Assembly (NCBI GenBank): GCA_021229015.1
Contig: CM037781.1
Coordinates: forward strand, 64,060,581-64,124,580
Reading direction: 5' to 3'
DNA: 64,000 nucleotides
From: Solen grandis
Taxonomy: Eukaryota > Mollusca > Bivalvia > Adapedonta > Solenidae
Shown: positions 1-13,062 of the stretch, piece by piece
Position numbering within the stretch: position 1 is the first letter of the stretch
How the letters are laid out: each line of letters starts with the position of its first letter
Translations under genes and position numbers: made by a program
The notes under the pieces: model-generated
What the model was told of the DNA's origin: nothing
Database searches by the model: none
Seen by the model: the letters and a program-made list of their open reading frames with translations, nothing else

Positions 1-1675
1 ATATAGCAAAAGAACAATTAAAAAGTCTCAATCAGCTAAATGATACTATAGTGTGTCAAACATTTTTTTTTTAATTTTAGAGACATAAATTTATCGCGTT
101 TGTTTATGTATTAAAATAGTCTATATTGCTATTTAATGGCCCATATATGAACTTAACCAATGTTAGCATGTTTTATTGTTCCATCTCCGATAACAAAGAC
201 AAACCCGTTCAAGAGATCGACATAGAGCGTAAGATCGTTATTGACTTTTGCGAATGGAGAAGCACTTGGTTATATGTAACACGATCTTGCCAGAAAAATC
301 AGAAAATGTTCTCTTTAATACCTCTTTCTTGAGTTTCATTTTTTTTTTTGATGCAGATGATAATTGTTGGTTTCACCGAGTGAGAAGAAAATTCAATATT
401 GTTCTTGTTGCTTGTGCAAAATGAATCAAAAATGATATTACACTAGGACCAACATCTTATTATTTATATTTAAGGTATAACCCCTAATAACCGTATTCCA
501 TATCTTGCCACTGGATGGAAATATTTCTATGAAACTTTGTCACTTTGAAGACATCCAAAAATAAAAAATGCTTCACTGAGAGTTTTTCCAGGTTTTATTG
601 ATGTAGGGGAGATAATCTGTATTTAAGTTAACATTGAAGTCTACGGGAAATATACAATTTCCGTGAATATAAAAACTTGAATTTGATTTTTGAGGAAAAC
701 GCACGGTAGATAGATGCATTATATGATTCTGATTCAAATTTCATGAATACATCTAAACTTTACCATAGGAAAATGGTGAAAATCACTTTTTTGTTGTTTT
801 CAGGGGAGATAACTCATGACAACAAAATTATAAAGGGAGGTAAGAAAAGAATTTCTGTCATATGTCATAATATGTCAATTTGCCTTTAAGATTTCCATGG
901 TTTGACATTTTAAAAGCTTATATGTGAATTTATATGCATGGCTTTGATGGTTATTATGGGGCATATACCTTAACCGGAAGTGAATTACAGGGCATAAACC
1001 TTGATGTTTTTCTGTAATTTATTTGGGGGCCTCATAAAGTAGTCCCGTTACAAGACAGTGAAAAATATTTTCAAACAATTACCATTTGTATTCACTGATA
1101 TTTCCCTAAAATCCACGATAAAACATTAAAAATAATATATCTTAAATGTTGACGATTTGGTTATCTTTTGTCCTTTCACATGGGCTAAACTCTAATCACA
1201 TTGTTCTCGAGCCTTGTGTATCCACGTTTAATTGAAAAGAAGAAAAATGTCTATGACTTGAAACAAATTATCAGAATTTCAATATGGGTTTGGACCAGTC
1301 AAGATACTAGAAACATTGTCATTTTTGAACAGTGTTGCTTGCAACGCTATTCTATGGTGACACTTATTTTGAATCGGACAACAATTCGGGGCTATATTTA
1401 GACATATATATTTATAGATTTCCTTTTTATTTTACGACGCAGAGAAATAGTTCCAAATTTTGTCTTCTATCTTATCACTAAATGATGATAATATTCATGT
1501 TTATTTCAGTTCGATTGCATTATAAAAGTCGAACTGAATTAAAATGTGTTGATAATCGATGCTGGAGATACGTGTTTAATAAACTGTAATGAAAAACGAG
1601 AGTAAGCAAGCGAAAAAATCTGACCTCATTCGGAGATATTTTGAACCATGAATTTCCAATAGTTGCAACAGTTGG
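1..1675. other. AT-rich non-coding stretch
   Basis: Nothing recognised. Open frames such as 126-332 and 1201-1401 are short, lack family motifs and have no convincing splice context. Confidence 0.5.
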
Positions 1676-1770
1676 CCCATTAGTGCTGTGGGTAAAATAG
1701 TCAGGCTTTTCGCCTGTCAAATGCGAAAATGTTGTAAACGTGTATCGGTTCGAGTTCCAGCCGGAGAACA
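1676..1770 (+). repeat. tRNA-derived SINE-like fragment
   Basis: A possible anticodon-like stem-loop (CAGG-loop-CCTG) precedes a good B-box GGTTCGAGTTCC about 90 bases in. The A-box is poor and the acceptor stem does not pair, so this is a decayed SINE head and not a tRNA gene. Confidence 0.4.
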
Positions 1771-1779
1771 ATGTTTACA

Positions 1780-2459
1780 ATTTTTTTGAATTATTTTTGC
1801 AATATAAAAGCATATATTTTTGTTATATTGACATAATTTGATTAAATTACCTATATTAAGTACATGTGGATATAAAACAACAACAACAACAAAAACAAAA
1901 ACAAAAACAATAAAAAAACACTTAAATAATTAAAGTATGTTGTTCAAATATGCTTCAATATATTCATATAATTTTAAAAACTGTAGGCAAGAGAAATGGA
2001 GAAAGTAAGATTGACGATATACTTATTGTTAGCAATCCATTGAGACAAATGATGTTCTCATCTTTTTTTTAACTACCGTGTTCAAACAAGTTTAAAGCGG
2101 ATTTATAACATTGGGTTTATTGGCATCCGCTTGAAAATTTGATCCTCGTTTATTAAATTTACTTTAATAAACAAAAGAAATACAACACGCTGCTCTCTCA
2201 GCGCTATCGGCACTTTGATTTACATGCCTTTAATATTTTTGTCATTGCATTAATAAAAATAACCTTATAAAACGTGAATCGGCCTAGCCAGCAATACCCG
2301 CCTTTCGTGCTATATAACGCTGTGAGGTTATTGTAATTAAAGCAGGATTTTTCTACAATTTTTTCTCAGCAAAAATATCCTGGCCGATATGGTACATGTA
2401 GCTAAGTATAATTATAGTAAGGGTAGTTCTCGGAATGGTTGACACAGTGATTGTTTGCT
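1780..2459. other. Non-coding, low-complexity patches
   Basis: Contains a (CAA)n/(CAAAAA)n patch at 1878-1912; no gene seen. Confidence 0.5.
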
Positions 2460-2735
2460 TGTGTTTACCGTCCCTCTGACAATATTTCAGTCATTTGGGG
2501 ACATGGAAAAGATAAAGTTTTGCCTCGCTGCGATATTACACCGTAGTTAAGTGGCATGATGCAAAACACAGTAATATTGTCCTGATAATGGACCCACCAG
2601 TTGTAGAACTCCTGAGATACAAGAATAGGGGGATATACCAATATGTGTAAGCATACAATATTGAACGACTTTGTTATTTCTTCGATCGAACCAAGGTCCT
2701 CTCTGACACAGGGCAGACGATCGAACCACATGGTT
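2460..2735 (-). repeat. Diverged SINE (family A)
   Basis: TTTACCGTC...ATATTTCAGTCAT at its left end matches the right-end block of the neighbouring element at 2745-2990, and a reversed B-box (GATCGAACCAAGG) lies at about 2683-2695. Older than its neighbour. Confidence 0.5.
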
Positions 2736-2744
2736 CTATGTTGT

Positions 2745-2990
2745 TGTTGTTGTTGTTGTATTGGGGTTTACCGTCACTGCGATAGTATTTCAATCATATA
2801 GCGACGTCCAGCTAATTGCAGGTGGAGGAAGACCCCGAGTACACAGAGGTACCCGGGTAGAACCACCAACCTACCGCAAGCCAGCTGGAAGGCTTCCTCA
2901 CATGAAAAATCCGAAGTCCCTACCGGGATTCGAACCCACTGGTTCTACGTACTGAGTGTAGTATCAGACCATTAGACTGCGACATCATAG
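2745..2990 (-). repeat. tRNA-derived SINE (family A)
   Basis: Reverse complement of the copy at 37203-37440. Shared blocks: GGGATTCGAACCCA (B-box), AGCCAGCTGGAAGGCTTCCTC, GGTAGAACCACCAACC, and AGCGACGTCCAGCTAATTG. A (GTT)n tract abuts the 3' end at 2741-2759. The open frame at 2761-2955 is antisense to the SINE. Confidence 0.8.
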
Positions 2991-3721
2991 TGTGACAACT
3001 TTACATCTGTCACAAGGAAAATGTCTCTAATTCCCGAAATATTTTTGAGAGCTTGACAGACAGACAACAGACAGACACACACATTATTTCACAATGATAG
3101 AAAATTATGACTGTATAATCACAGAAAGTATATTTTAGGAGAGAAACTTCTCCGATGATGACGTATTTTGAATGATGTTTGGTTAAAATATTCTATCAAT
3201 CGAAAGCGTTTTTCTTTTATCACTCAAGCTAGTGATGGGAGCTTTGTTCGGCTTGTCATTGGTTTGACGTCTGGACCGTCACCCCTTGACAATCGGACGC
3301 GTCAGTGACAGGTAACATAGCCTTAATATAAATAGATACTCATTACATCGTAAAACCTTTTTCCACATCAGTCGCGATGAAGGCCAGTGTTGGAATACGC
3401 GACACGGCGTAAATATCGACGCAACGTGATGAACAATACTTATCCGGCCAATGAAGACATAGTTCTTATTATAGCAAAAATGTCAACGCGTGCGAAACAG
3501 TTTGGGCCAGCGGAAGTGACTGCAGCAATATATCAACGAATTCAAATCACAAATGTCATGAAAATGTATGAAACATCTATCTAGAGCGATATCAACAATA
3601 AGGCGTTATGGTTCTGACCTACTTGTACTCAGTCTCAATAACCGTTAAACCTCTACTATATATGAAATTATGATGTTTGTATACATATAAAACTAGGAAA
3701 TATTAGTATATTGGTTTGAAT
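2991..3721. other. Non-coding stretch
   Basis: No gene recognised. A 65-codon open frame at 3387-3584 has even composition but no motif and no splice support. Confidence 0.4.
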
Positions 3722-5572
3722 ACAGTTGTGATAGTGATGAGAATTGATGTGAATGGTTTAAATGCTCAAGTCATCAGGTTACCACAGTGCTCGGAAGATC
3801 GATTGGGAAAACTTATATACTAATTTCTCTCGAAGGTTCCTGGGTTTGAATATATGCATACCCTCGAGTAACAGTTTCGTTTATCTTATATACGTTGTTG
3901 TCCGGATTTCTAGCAATCATTGACCTCCGTAGATTGTTTTGCTCCCCATCAATGAACAGGGTGCGTGTTATTGTGCATATGTCTGTCCGCTGGTTGGTAG
4001 GTATGTCTATAGGCCAAACCCTTTTTAGAGATATCTTTATATTCAATCGACCATAGGTCTGAAACATACTTTTGCTTTTGACTAGGAGAAGAAACTCTCT
4101 GATTTTGGGGCCTGTATAGACAAGATGTCATGTTTGACCTCTTTCAAACCGAGCACTTGTTGCTTGACACCTACATGTGTTGATACTTGTGTCAGTATAT
4201 CAAAAGTCAAGGTCAAATAACCGACTTTGATAAGACGTAGAAATAATCACGGTCATGCAATTTTTAATTTTGTATCTTGAAGGCCAAGTTATCATTTGTT
4301 CCTAAGAACTCCTGAAATATTTGTATATCCGCGTTATTTTGAAAGATCTAATTGTTAGTGTGATTTATTTACAATGCAAATGTGAACTGAAGAGGCAATA
4401 CGGGTGCTGAAAAGAGGAAAGTTACTAAGTTACTTAGAAAGGAAATTCATGTACGCTATATACAATATTAACTTGATATAATTGTCCAATTTGAGAGAAT
4501 ACTAAAGAGAGCTGAGCCGTTGTTTTATTTATTTATTATAGAATATTCAGTATTCAGAACAAGTATATCTACACTGCAGTACAGTTGTGATAGTAATGAG
4601 AATTGATGTGAATGGTTTAAATGCTCAGGTCATCAGGTTACCACAGTGCTCGGAAGATCGATTGGGAAAACTTATATACTAATTTCTCTCGAAGGTTCCT
4701 GGGTTTGAATATATGCATACCCTCGAGTAACAGTTTCGTTTATCTTATATACGTTGTTGTCCGGATTTCTAGCAATCATTGACCTCCGTAGATTGTTTTG
4801 CTCCCCATCAATGAACAGGGTGCATGTTATTGTGCATATGTCTGTCCGCTGGTTGGTAGGTATGTCTAAGGCCAAACCCTTTTTTTAGAGATACCTTTAT
4901 ATTCAATCGACCATAGGTCTGGAACATACTTTTGCTTTTGACTAGGAGAAGAAACTCTCTGATTTTGGGGCCTGTATAGACAAGATGTCATGTTTGACCT
5001 CTTTCAAACCGAGCACTTGTTGCTTGACACCTACATGTATTGCTACTTGTGTCAGTATATCAAACGTCAAGGTCAAATAACCGACTTTGATAAGACGTAG
5101 AAATAATCACGGTCATGCAATTTTTAATTTTGTATCTTGAAGGCCAAGTTATCATTTGTTCCTAAGAACTCCTGAAATATTTGTATATCTGAGTTATTTT
5201 GAAAGATCTAATTGTTAGTGTGATTTATTTACAATGCAAATGTGAACTGAAGAGGCAATACGGGTGCTGAAAAGAGGAAAGTTACTAAGTTACTTAGAAA
5301 GGAAATTCATGTATGCTATATAAACTATTAACTTGATATAATTGTCCAATTTGAGAGAATACTAAAGAGAGCTGAACCGTTGTTTTATTTATTTATTATA
5401 GAATATTCAGTATTTAGAACGAGTATATCTACACTGCAGTACAGTTGTGATAGTAATGAGAATTGATGTGAATGGTTTAAATGCTCAGGTCATCAGGTTA
5501 CCACAGTGCTCGGAAGGTCAATTGGGAAAACTTATATACTAATTTCTCTCGAAGGTTCCTGGGTTTGACAAA
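3722..5572. repeat. Tandem duplication, about 860-bp unit, 2.15 copies
   Basis: The block ACAGTTGTGATAGTRATGAG starts at 3722, 4581 and 5441 (spacing 859 and 860). Copies are nearly identical, differing by scattered single bases and small indels. The third stops after about 130 bases at GGTTCCTGGGTTTGA. The minus strand of copies 1 and 2 holds the same short open frame (84 and 67 codons), cut by an indel in copy 2. Confidence 0.95.
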
Positions 5573-6294
5573 TACTTGTCACTTTAAATATTGATATTAG
5601 TAGTAAATCGATATCTAATGGTCAGATTTATTCATTGAAAGAATATGCCCATCGAAGCCATACAAAGTATAAATTGAAAAGCAGCACAAGAAAATCACGA
5701 GTTTAGAAAATTAGAAAAACAAAGACATTGTGTTATTTTATTGTATTAATATGTACTGAAAAGTTTACGATTTTTATATTCGGGGATACAACAAAACTGT
5801 CATATAGCTGGCACTTTGTATATCATTTATATCATATGTATCTTTACTCTATATAAAATATATTAATAGCACCAGGACACATTTTCTGAATACTCTCAAA
5901 CACTTTAGAATAAATCATTCCAAAAATAGGATACAGTAAATGGTAGCGTTACACATCAGTTGTATCCAAGTGTTTACTTATTTGAAATGCATGCAACACT
6001 AAAACAAACATTTATCTTTTGTGAGGAAATGATGGCAGTGTCTTCACCATGCTGTAAAATATCCTTGATGTAAAAAATGTGATGCAATAAATTTGAATAT
6101 ACTTTCTTGGACGTTATTCATGGGCTAATTTGTCTCTGTCCAAGATGAAGAAATGTTATAAATATATAGATATTAACACATAACACATGCTTAGGTTTTA
6201 CATACAGCATTTACGAGTCCTTCTGTGCTTTTTCTACATACAGCAAAACAGCCACTAGAATTGCTAAATACGTGGAAGAGGTCTAGACTACTGT
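5573..6294. other. Non-coding stretch
   Basis: AT-rich, nothing recognised. Confidence 0.5.
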
Positions 6295-6496
6295 ACAATC
6301 ATTAATTTTCGTTGACATTAAAGTTCGTTGATTATGTACCCAAGGGAATTTCGTGGGTACAATTATTCGTGGATCTATGTTCTAGAAAATGTGAGGTCTA
6401 TATAAGAGACGCGTTTTCATGGGGATTAATATTGATGGATAAAATCCTCCACGAAATCGACTAAAATTACTGCCCCACGAAAATGAATGAGTTCAC
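6295..6496. repeat. MITE-like element, copy 1
   Basis: About 200 bases bounded by inverted ends AATCATTAATTTTCGT and CACGAAAATGAATGAGTT. Inner blocks AATTTCGTGGGTACA and TTCGTGGATCTATGTT recur in the copy at 11842-12042. No coding capacity. Confidence 0.8.
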
Positions 6497-9400
6497 ACTA
6501 TAGGCACGAAAGCTTGCTGAGTAGAGGTATCTGGTTACTCAGGTTTTGAAGTTTGCATGCATTGTATGAGATACTGTGAACATAAGACTGCAATCAAATA
6601 TGATTAAGCTAAGTAAATAGTATATATCCATGTTATCTATTTTCGAACTGTATAGAAAAGACGGACGTTTAGAAATTAATACCGGGACTTGTCGTTTATC
6701 TCTTAAACCCCCTTTGGACGGCCTCTCTGTTTCAGGTGTAACACCTCTCTAGTTTAGGGTTATTTGTTATTGGCATATGCTAAATTAAATTAATAATACA
6801 GATTAATTTTTTCATTTAATCAAATAAATCGTTCAATACAAATCCCCCTTTTAAAACCATTATTATAGCAATTGCCCTTTAAAAAAAAAAAGTCATTTTA
6901 TTGTAATGCGGCTTGTTATAATAGTTGCAGCACTTTGTCTTTGTTTCGGAAGATATGATTAATAAATAAAAGATTCAATCAATATTATTTATCTCTTTAC
7001 CATCTGATGATCTGTGATGATCTGTCTACCATGGAAACAACGAACTTCCCATTCCTTGTAAATGCTTTACTTATCTAAACTTCTTTAAAAACATAAAACT
7101 TGCAATGAGATGTAGGACAAAGTTATACACTTTTGAGGTCTCGAATTTGAAGTCCTTATGTGATATCCAACACTTTTGTAATATCTAGCGCGAGTTGGAA
7201 AAATAAACAATAAAAAAAAAATAATGAAAATCTTATTGTCCAATTTAAAAATATAATAATAATAATACTGATAATAAAATAATGATGACGATAATAAACA
7301 ATCAACAAACAAAAGAGTCCTGTTTGGCAAGGACATTTTTACAAGCCAAGAATGCCCTGAGACAGCAACTAACCATACATATGACAAGTTGGCCACAACA
7401 ATACGTGAGAAATGATACCTAGGCATAGACGTTTTTTGTAAGTAAGCGATTTTTTTCTGCATTGTCCGCCATTCATCGTGCCATACATGACTTGCAGTGC
7501 AGTTTGCAATATGGATGTGCAATTTCACGCATAGCTTCAATGTAATGCCAAGACTGATTTAGGTGAGTTTGACATAATTTTATGAACATAAAAACGAAGT
7601 TATACACGGTTGCCAGTGACCTACTTCTAAACCTGATCGTAAATCGCAACAATCAACGTGGGAGAAGCCGTAAATAGTTCACTAAATTCTTTTTTGTTGA
7701 AACTTAAGAACGTAGATTTGAATTTTGTTTCTTTTAAACAAGTACACAGTTGTTTATAATTAATTACATCATTAAATCACTAAAACCACACAAGTTGGTT
7801 GTCCAACAATATCTCTTGGCCTTAAATACCAACAAACCATGTGTCGTATTAACAAAGTAAATCACCTGTGTATGAGTAATAAAGTAGATTTATATCATTT
7901 CGTCCTATGAAATCCCGTCAAAAGCTAAGAGAAGAGTGTTTTAAACATGGGAACGACATTTATAGTTGAATTTTTGACCCCAAAATCTAAGAGCACATTA
8001 CAAAACTAACCATTTTCATCAGTAACATGTTTATCCACTCGAGAACGTTGCCCTGTTTACAAAATATGTGACATTAATACTGAACTTAACATCAAAAACA
8101 TTAATATGTCGATGCAGAACCTTAATTCAAAGGGAAACCTTCTCACAAAGAAGTTTCCGATGGATTAATTTAGAAAAGGACTTTATTTTTTTCTGGGCTA
8201 ATGAGTCACACTCGATATAAAACGGTCATAGTAAATGCAACCTTATAGAACGACATGAAATGTAATGGTGTGTATTTCAAATTTTCTTTTTACATCTTAT
8301 CAAGACGTGAAAATTAAGTGAAATATCTTGTAAAATACACCGCTTATTTGTCTGCGTAGATGTTGGCATGTTGAAGATTTTTTTTACGGAGGCAAAGTAA
8401 TGTTTTCGAAGCATTGCATTATCTACACAAAACCTTGCATATTCATTCTAAATGCAAACACTGGAATATTTTTCATTTTAAACCGCACTCACCGTATCTT
8501 TACCGAAGTCACAGTAAAGGAATAACATTCACTTCACATGGTGAATAAAAAAATTGGAGTTCCATAAATACATCAAACTCTATGCAAGACGTATTTATTT
8601 CAACAATTCTAGATCTTGAAACACAATAATTATAGATGTATTTCTAAACCATTTTCTGTACTTATTTTTCCACTACATCGTACTATCTGTCTGATCCCTG
8701 CTCTGTTTGCGTCAAAATAGTTTTACCTGAGTAAATGTATGAGAAGACCAACACTTGCAATTTTATTATATAACTGAAATTCTGTTACTGTAGTTCTCTG
8801 CTCAAGTTATAACGTGTTGTACTAATTTTCTTTAGATTGTTTGCTTAATTTGCATAAAGGTACCTTGATAACAAATGGGCGGCAAACAAAGGTCAGAACG
8901 CCAGGGTCGTATATATAACATGCCGTACTTACGTATTCGTCATTTGTGGAACATACGATAAATTTTATTAAAATAAGGTTAAAAGTGACCGTTTTCAATG
9001 GATTCGTTTGGATGACCAATGTCACTGTGATCTGAAGCGACTATATAAATGAAACACACACACACACGCACACACAGACCTAAATTCTTCTTTACGTTAG
9101 CAATCATAATATACACATAACTGAGTTATTGGATATTTTTGTCCATTATTTGATATACTAGAGGGGTTGTTTTATGTTATGACGTGTTCGTCCGTTAGGA
9201 AACGTTTGTACATCGATTTCGTACTCCAAAAATTTAATTCTTCTCACATTCTGATTATTCAGAAAAATGTCAATATTTCTTAGACAATAGTGAAAATTTA
9301 AACAAGAAATATCTTTAAAAAAGATACTCGGCCGTGGTAACCAGCTTGATGATTAGTGTCTGAATGGTTTAACATGTGATAGATTTTGTTGTTGGTTTAA

Positions 9401-11841
9401 TAGTTGTGTAATTCCTGTGTCAGTGCAACTCTTTGAAATACCACAGATCCAAATAGTTTGTACAATCTTGGTAGACACTGACAGCCTTAAAACATCTGCG
9501 CATTAGACTTTGTTTCGCGGGTTACAAAACGAAACCGGATGTTACGTTTTTGTTGAATATAGGATCTGTCAGGGTCGAACAATCAATTCCGAAATCTATG
9601 TTTCCTATTTTTTAGCGTTCTACTCTTTCCGTTTACCTTAAAAAGGTACAGTGTTTTACTATTACTAAACTTCAACTTTTAAAACAGAGACCTAAAGAAC
9701 TCGTTTCCGCAACTCCTTTTTTTCTTTTGACTAATTTTACAATTACCAATGGGAATTTAGCAAAGTATAAAATAACCAATGAAAAGCCTTATTTTATTCC
9801 GCTTCATTACTGTGTGTTTCAAAGGAGGAAAGAGTGAAAATAAAAGGCCTAACGGCCGAAAAATATCAGAATATCGTGAAGTTCGAAAAACGAGAGTTTT
9901 ATCTCACGCCAAGTAAATGTCCCTGTGTGGATTAGGAATGCGTTTCGGATTAAGCCTAATATTCGGATATCCGCAGTTTATGGTTTAAGTCTTTACCTCA
10001 TGATTATTTGTGTATAAGTAAAATATATTTCATACTTTAAATTGCATATGGAACAGTGGAATTTTCTGATGCCATGCAGACTTTTTAGAGTCTGAGCTAT
10101 AAGTTTGTTTGAGCGAACAGAGGAGACCTTGGTCCGATAGCAACTGTCTGATCTGGGTCTGTTCCGTTTGCCAGTGCATAAAAAGGAGGCTATATGAAGT
10201 AAAGGGTTAATATGTTTGTATGCAGCTTCTACCAGTTTCACATATTTGATCACTAAGAAATTTAGCATTTCATTCGGAATGCCTCTAAACAAATAACATT
10301 ACGGTGTAAAGTTTTCCATTACGTCTAAGGTTTTAAAAATATTTTAATACCTTGTATTATGTTTTTTTTTTTTTAAAAATTTAAAATATTATATGGCAAT
10401 GAAATATGTTTAAGATCAAGGATTTAAAATAAAACTCGTTTTGTTTTGTTTTTTTGTTTGTTTTTTTTTGTTTGTTTTTTTTGTCCCTCGGGCGGATATT
10501 GTCCCGTTTTAATGAAACCTATCTTAATAAAAATTCTAAATGTTTATATTTATCAAGACAATTTAAATACGATTTTCAGAGAAATCTTAGTCGAGTGTTG
10601 TCAAAAATATGCCATCGTATGGTCATGTGAGTTAACTTCTTAAGCCTTTTTATAAAGCTATTACCGTTCTGCTGTCGGCTTATGACAAAGGTATGACAAA
10701 TCTCTTTTCAGCCTGTTTTATACCTATTATAATGTTCGTCACATCTTGTCATACATTGTAATTGACAGACACACTGGATATGACCCTTAACGTGCTATCG
10801 CATAATCAGAATGTCGGAAACATGCAGGAGGCATTTACAAACGTTAATGCGAATCCTTGCTATAATTAAGACATGTGCAAACTGCGCCTTACTTTATTTT
10901 CATCTGATGATCAGAGAACAAAAAGAAGTGTAAGAATATTTTTAGGAACATAAAATGTGAATATTTTTTATTAAAAAAAATTCTATTTACTCTATACTCG
11001 TAAAACTTGCAGTATTAGCAGGGTCCGTGCACTGAAGTCACTAAGCGACCCAGTTGGGCCCTTTCTTCATCCTCTCATTAATAAACTTGAATAATCACCA
11101 AAATTCTTGATGTCCAATCAATTAACGTGTGTCCATAACCTTCACTTGCCGGTGAAATGGTGGGGGTGAGGTTGTCATTCGGAACACCTCGCCCATTTCT
11201 ACGAAATTGTATCCGAGCACCGACGGATATGGCCGAGTACTTACGATTGATTGATATGTATTACTTATAGATCATCTAAAAAAATGGAATTTATGGAATT
11301 TAACCCAAGCGACGCGAAGCCGAGGGGCCCTAATGGAATTATAAATATAGGACACGGTTATGTTCCATTTCTTTTAAATAAAATATGAACTATAAGTGGT
11401 TTTCCGTTGCCACACTTTTGTCACGTAGGCCACAGCGGCACCTTTGAAGTCGGCGTTAAGAGCTCGCGGCTCAAAACAAATTCAAAACAAATGAATTTTC
11501 AACACAACCTAGTAATATATTTTTTGAATTTGGACTGAAAATGAGAATTTTCATTGGCTCAATAAGTAGGACAAACGGTAAATGTCGTAAGATGTCGTCT
11601 CACCCGAAGTCAGGAAGCATGACAATACGCGTGCACTTGCTCCATGTATAGAGGGACTTTTATTGATTTATTTTAATAATTTGCTCAAATTATTTTGGCA
11701 GTAGCCTTTATTCTTAGTTTTACTTACCTGCTGTTATATGTCATACAATGACAAGAAAACAATACTGAATGAAATGCAACCACATGCATATTTTTTTTCT
11801 GTTTCCTTATGTTCAATGACATTTTTCTTTGTCCTAGTGTT
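6497..11841. other. Long non-coding stretch
   Basis: 5.3 kb with no recognised gene. Small features only: homopolymer tracts, (CA)n at 9053-9077. The longest open frame (7085-7540, minus) is low-complexity, rich in Tyr/Phe/Ile from an ATT-type repeat, and is not a gene. Confidence 0.5.
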
Positions 11842-12042
11842 GAAAATCATTAAATTTCGTTGACATTATCTTTCGTTGATTATGAACCTAAGAGAATTTC
11901 GTGGGTACATTTAATTCGTGGATCTATGTTATAGAAAAGTGAGGTCTATATCAGAGACAAAATTTCGTGTTGATAATATTCATGGAAAAACCCTCCACGA
12001 AATTGACGAAAATTAGTGTCCCACGAAAATTAATGATTTCAC
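11842..12042. repeat. MITE-like element, copy 2
   Basis: Ends GAAAATCATTAAATTTCGT and ACGAAAATTAATGATTTC are inverted repeats of each other. Roughly 80 percent like the copy at 6295-6496 by eye. Confidence 0.8.
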
Positions 12043-12436
12043 AGAATGTGATATGATATGTTACAGTGCATGTATTGAACAACTGGTACTGAATCATGTG
12101 TTTATAGGATTTAGGCCCATAAAAAACATCATAATTACATTTTATTTGGCCAAAATAAGTGACAACTTGTCCATGTCCATTGAGATATTTAAGTCAGATT
12201 TTAGACTAGCTTTACAATCCTTGGGGATTTTTCTCTCATACAGTAGATTTCACAGAGATTTTGAGCTAAAAAGAAGAGCAAATATCTTACCACTGAATGA
12301 TCGGAGTAAATTAGTAAATTTACCATTAGTAAATTAATTCCTGTGACTATCATAAATAAATCTTCTACCAATTTATTATAATGACATTGATTCTTTGGCC
12401 CCTAATCAAAACTAAACAAAGCAATAGCAACATCAG

Positions 12437-12439
<3 letters not shown>

Positions 12440-12524
<85 letters not shown>

Positions 12525-12525
12525 C
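12440..12525. repeat. (CAA)n microsatellite
   Basis: About 28 uninterrupted CAA units. The minus-strand poly-Leu open frame over it is an artefact. Sequence on either side (12043-12840) shows no gene. Confidence 0.98.
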
Positions 12526-12840
12526 GATATAAAGTTCATCAATTGTTTTTTTAAAATAATATATTTATAAAAATAGGAATTTTTCAACAGATGTTTCAGG
12601 CAGTGCGTCGTTACAAAGGAAACAAAGACTTCAACATCCACCTATTGACGCCAGTCGGCTTCCAGAACCACAACCAGCTGAGTCCTGTGCGTGTATAAAA
12701 AGACATTTGAACAAAAGTATCATTTATATGAATATGAACAATCACAATTATACAGTCACTATAAGGACTAAAAATTAACTCAAATTTAAATTGAGTTTTT
12801 TTTAAGTATTCATATTTAATCAAAGACATATTCAACAGAG

Positions 12841-13062
12841 ATATTAGACTTTCCGAAATAACGTTTTTATCTCGTGACGAAAATATGAACGAGATCCGGG
12901 AACGAGATCTGGCTGAGACGCTTAAAATCTTGTTAGTTATTAAGGTAACAATTCATTTCAACTTAGTCGCATACTTGAATATTTCATAAAATAGTAATGG
13001 TGGAATGTGTATCTACCTAGTTTAAGAATTTAAGTATTACTTAGCGCTAAGTATTGTAAGTG
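12841..13062 (+). repeat. Dispersed repeat R1, plus copy
   Basis: TAATGGTGGAATGTG, CTACCTAGTTTAAGAATTT and a palindrome TACTTAGCGCTAAGTA recur in reverse complement at 29512-29640. The part at 12848-12910 (CTTTCCGAAATAACG...TCGTGACGAAAA) also resembles 24446-24510. Confidence 0.75.

Noticed and set aside
7085..7540. 151-codon minus-strand open frame
   Set aside because: Low-complexity centre from an ATT-type repeat, no motif, no splice or regulatory support.
12402..12641. Poly-Leu open frame
   Set aside because: Antisense reading of the (CAA)n microsatellite.
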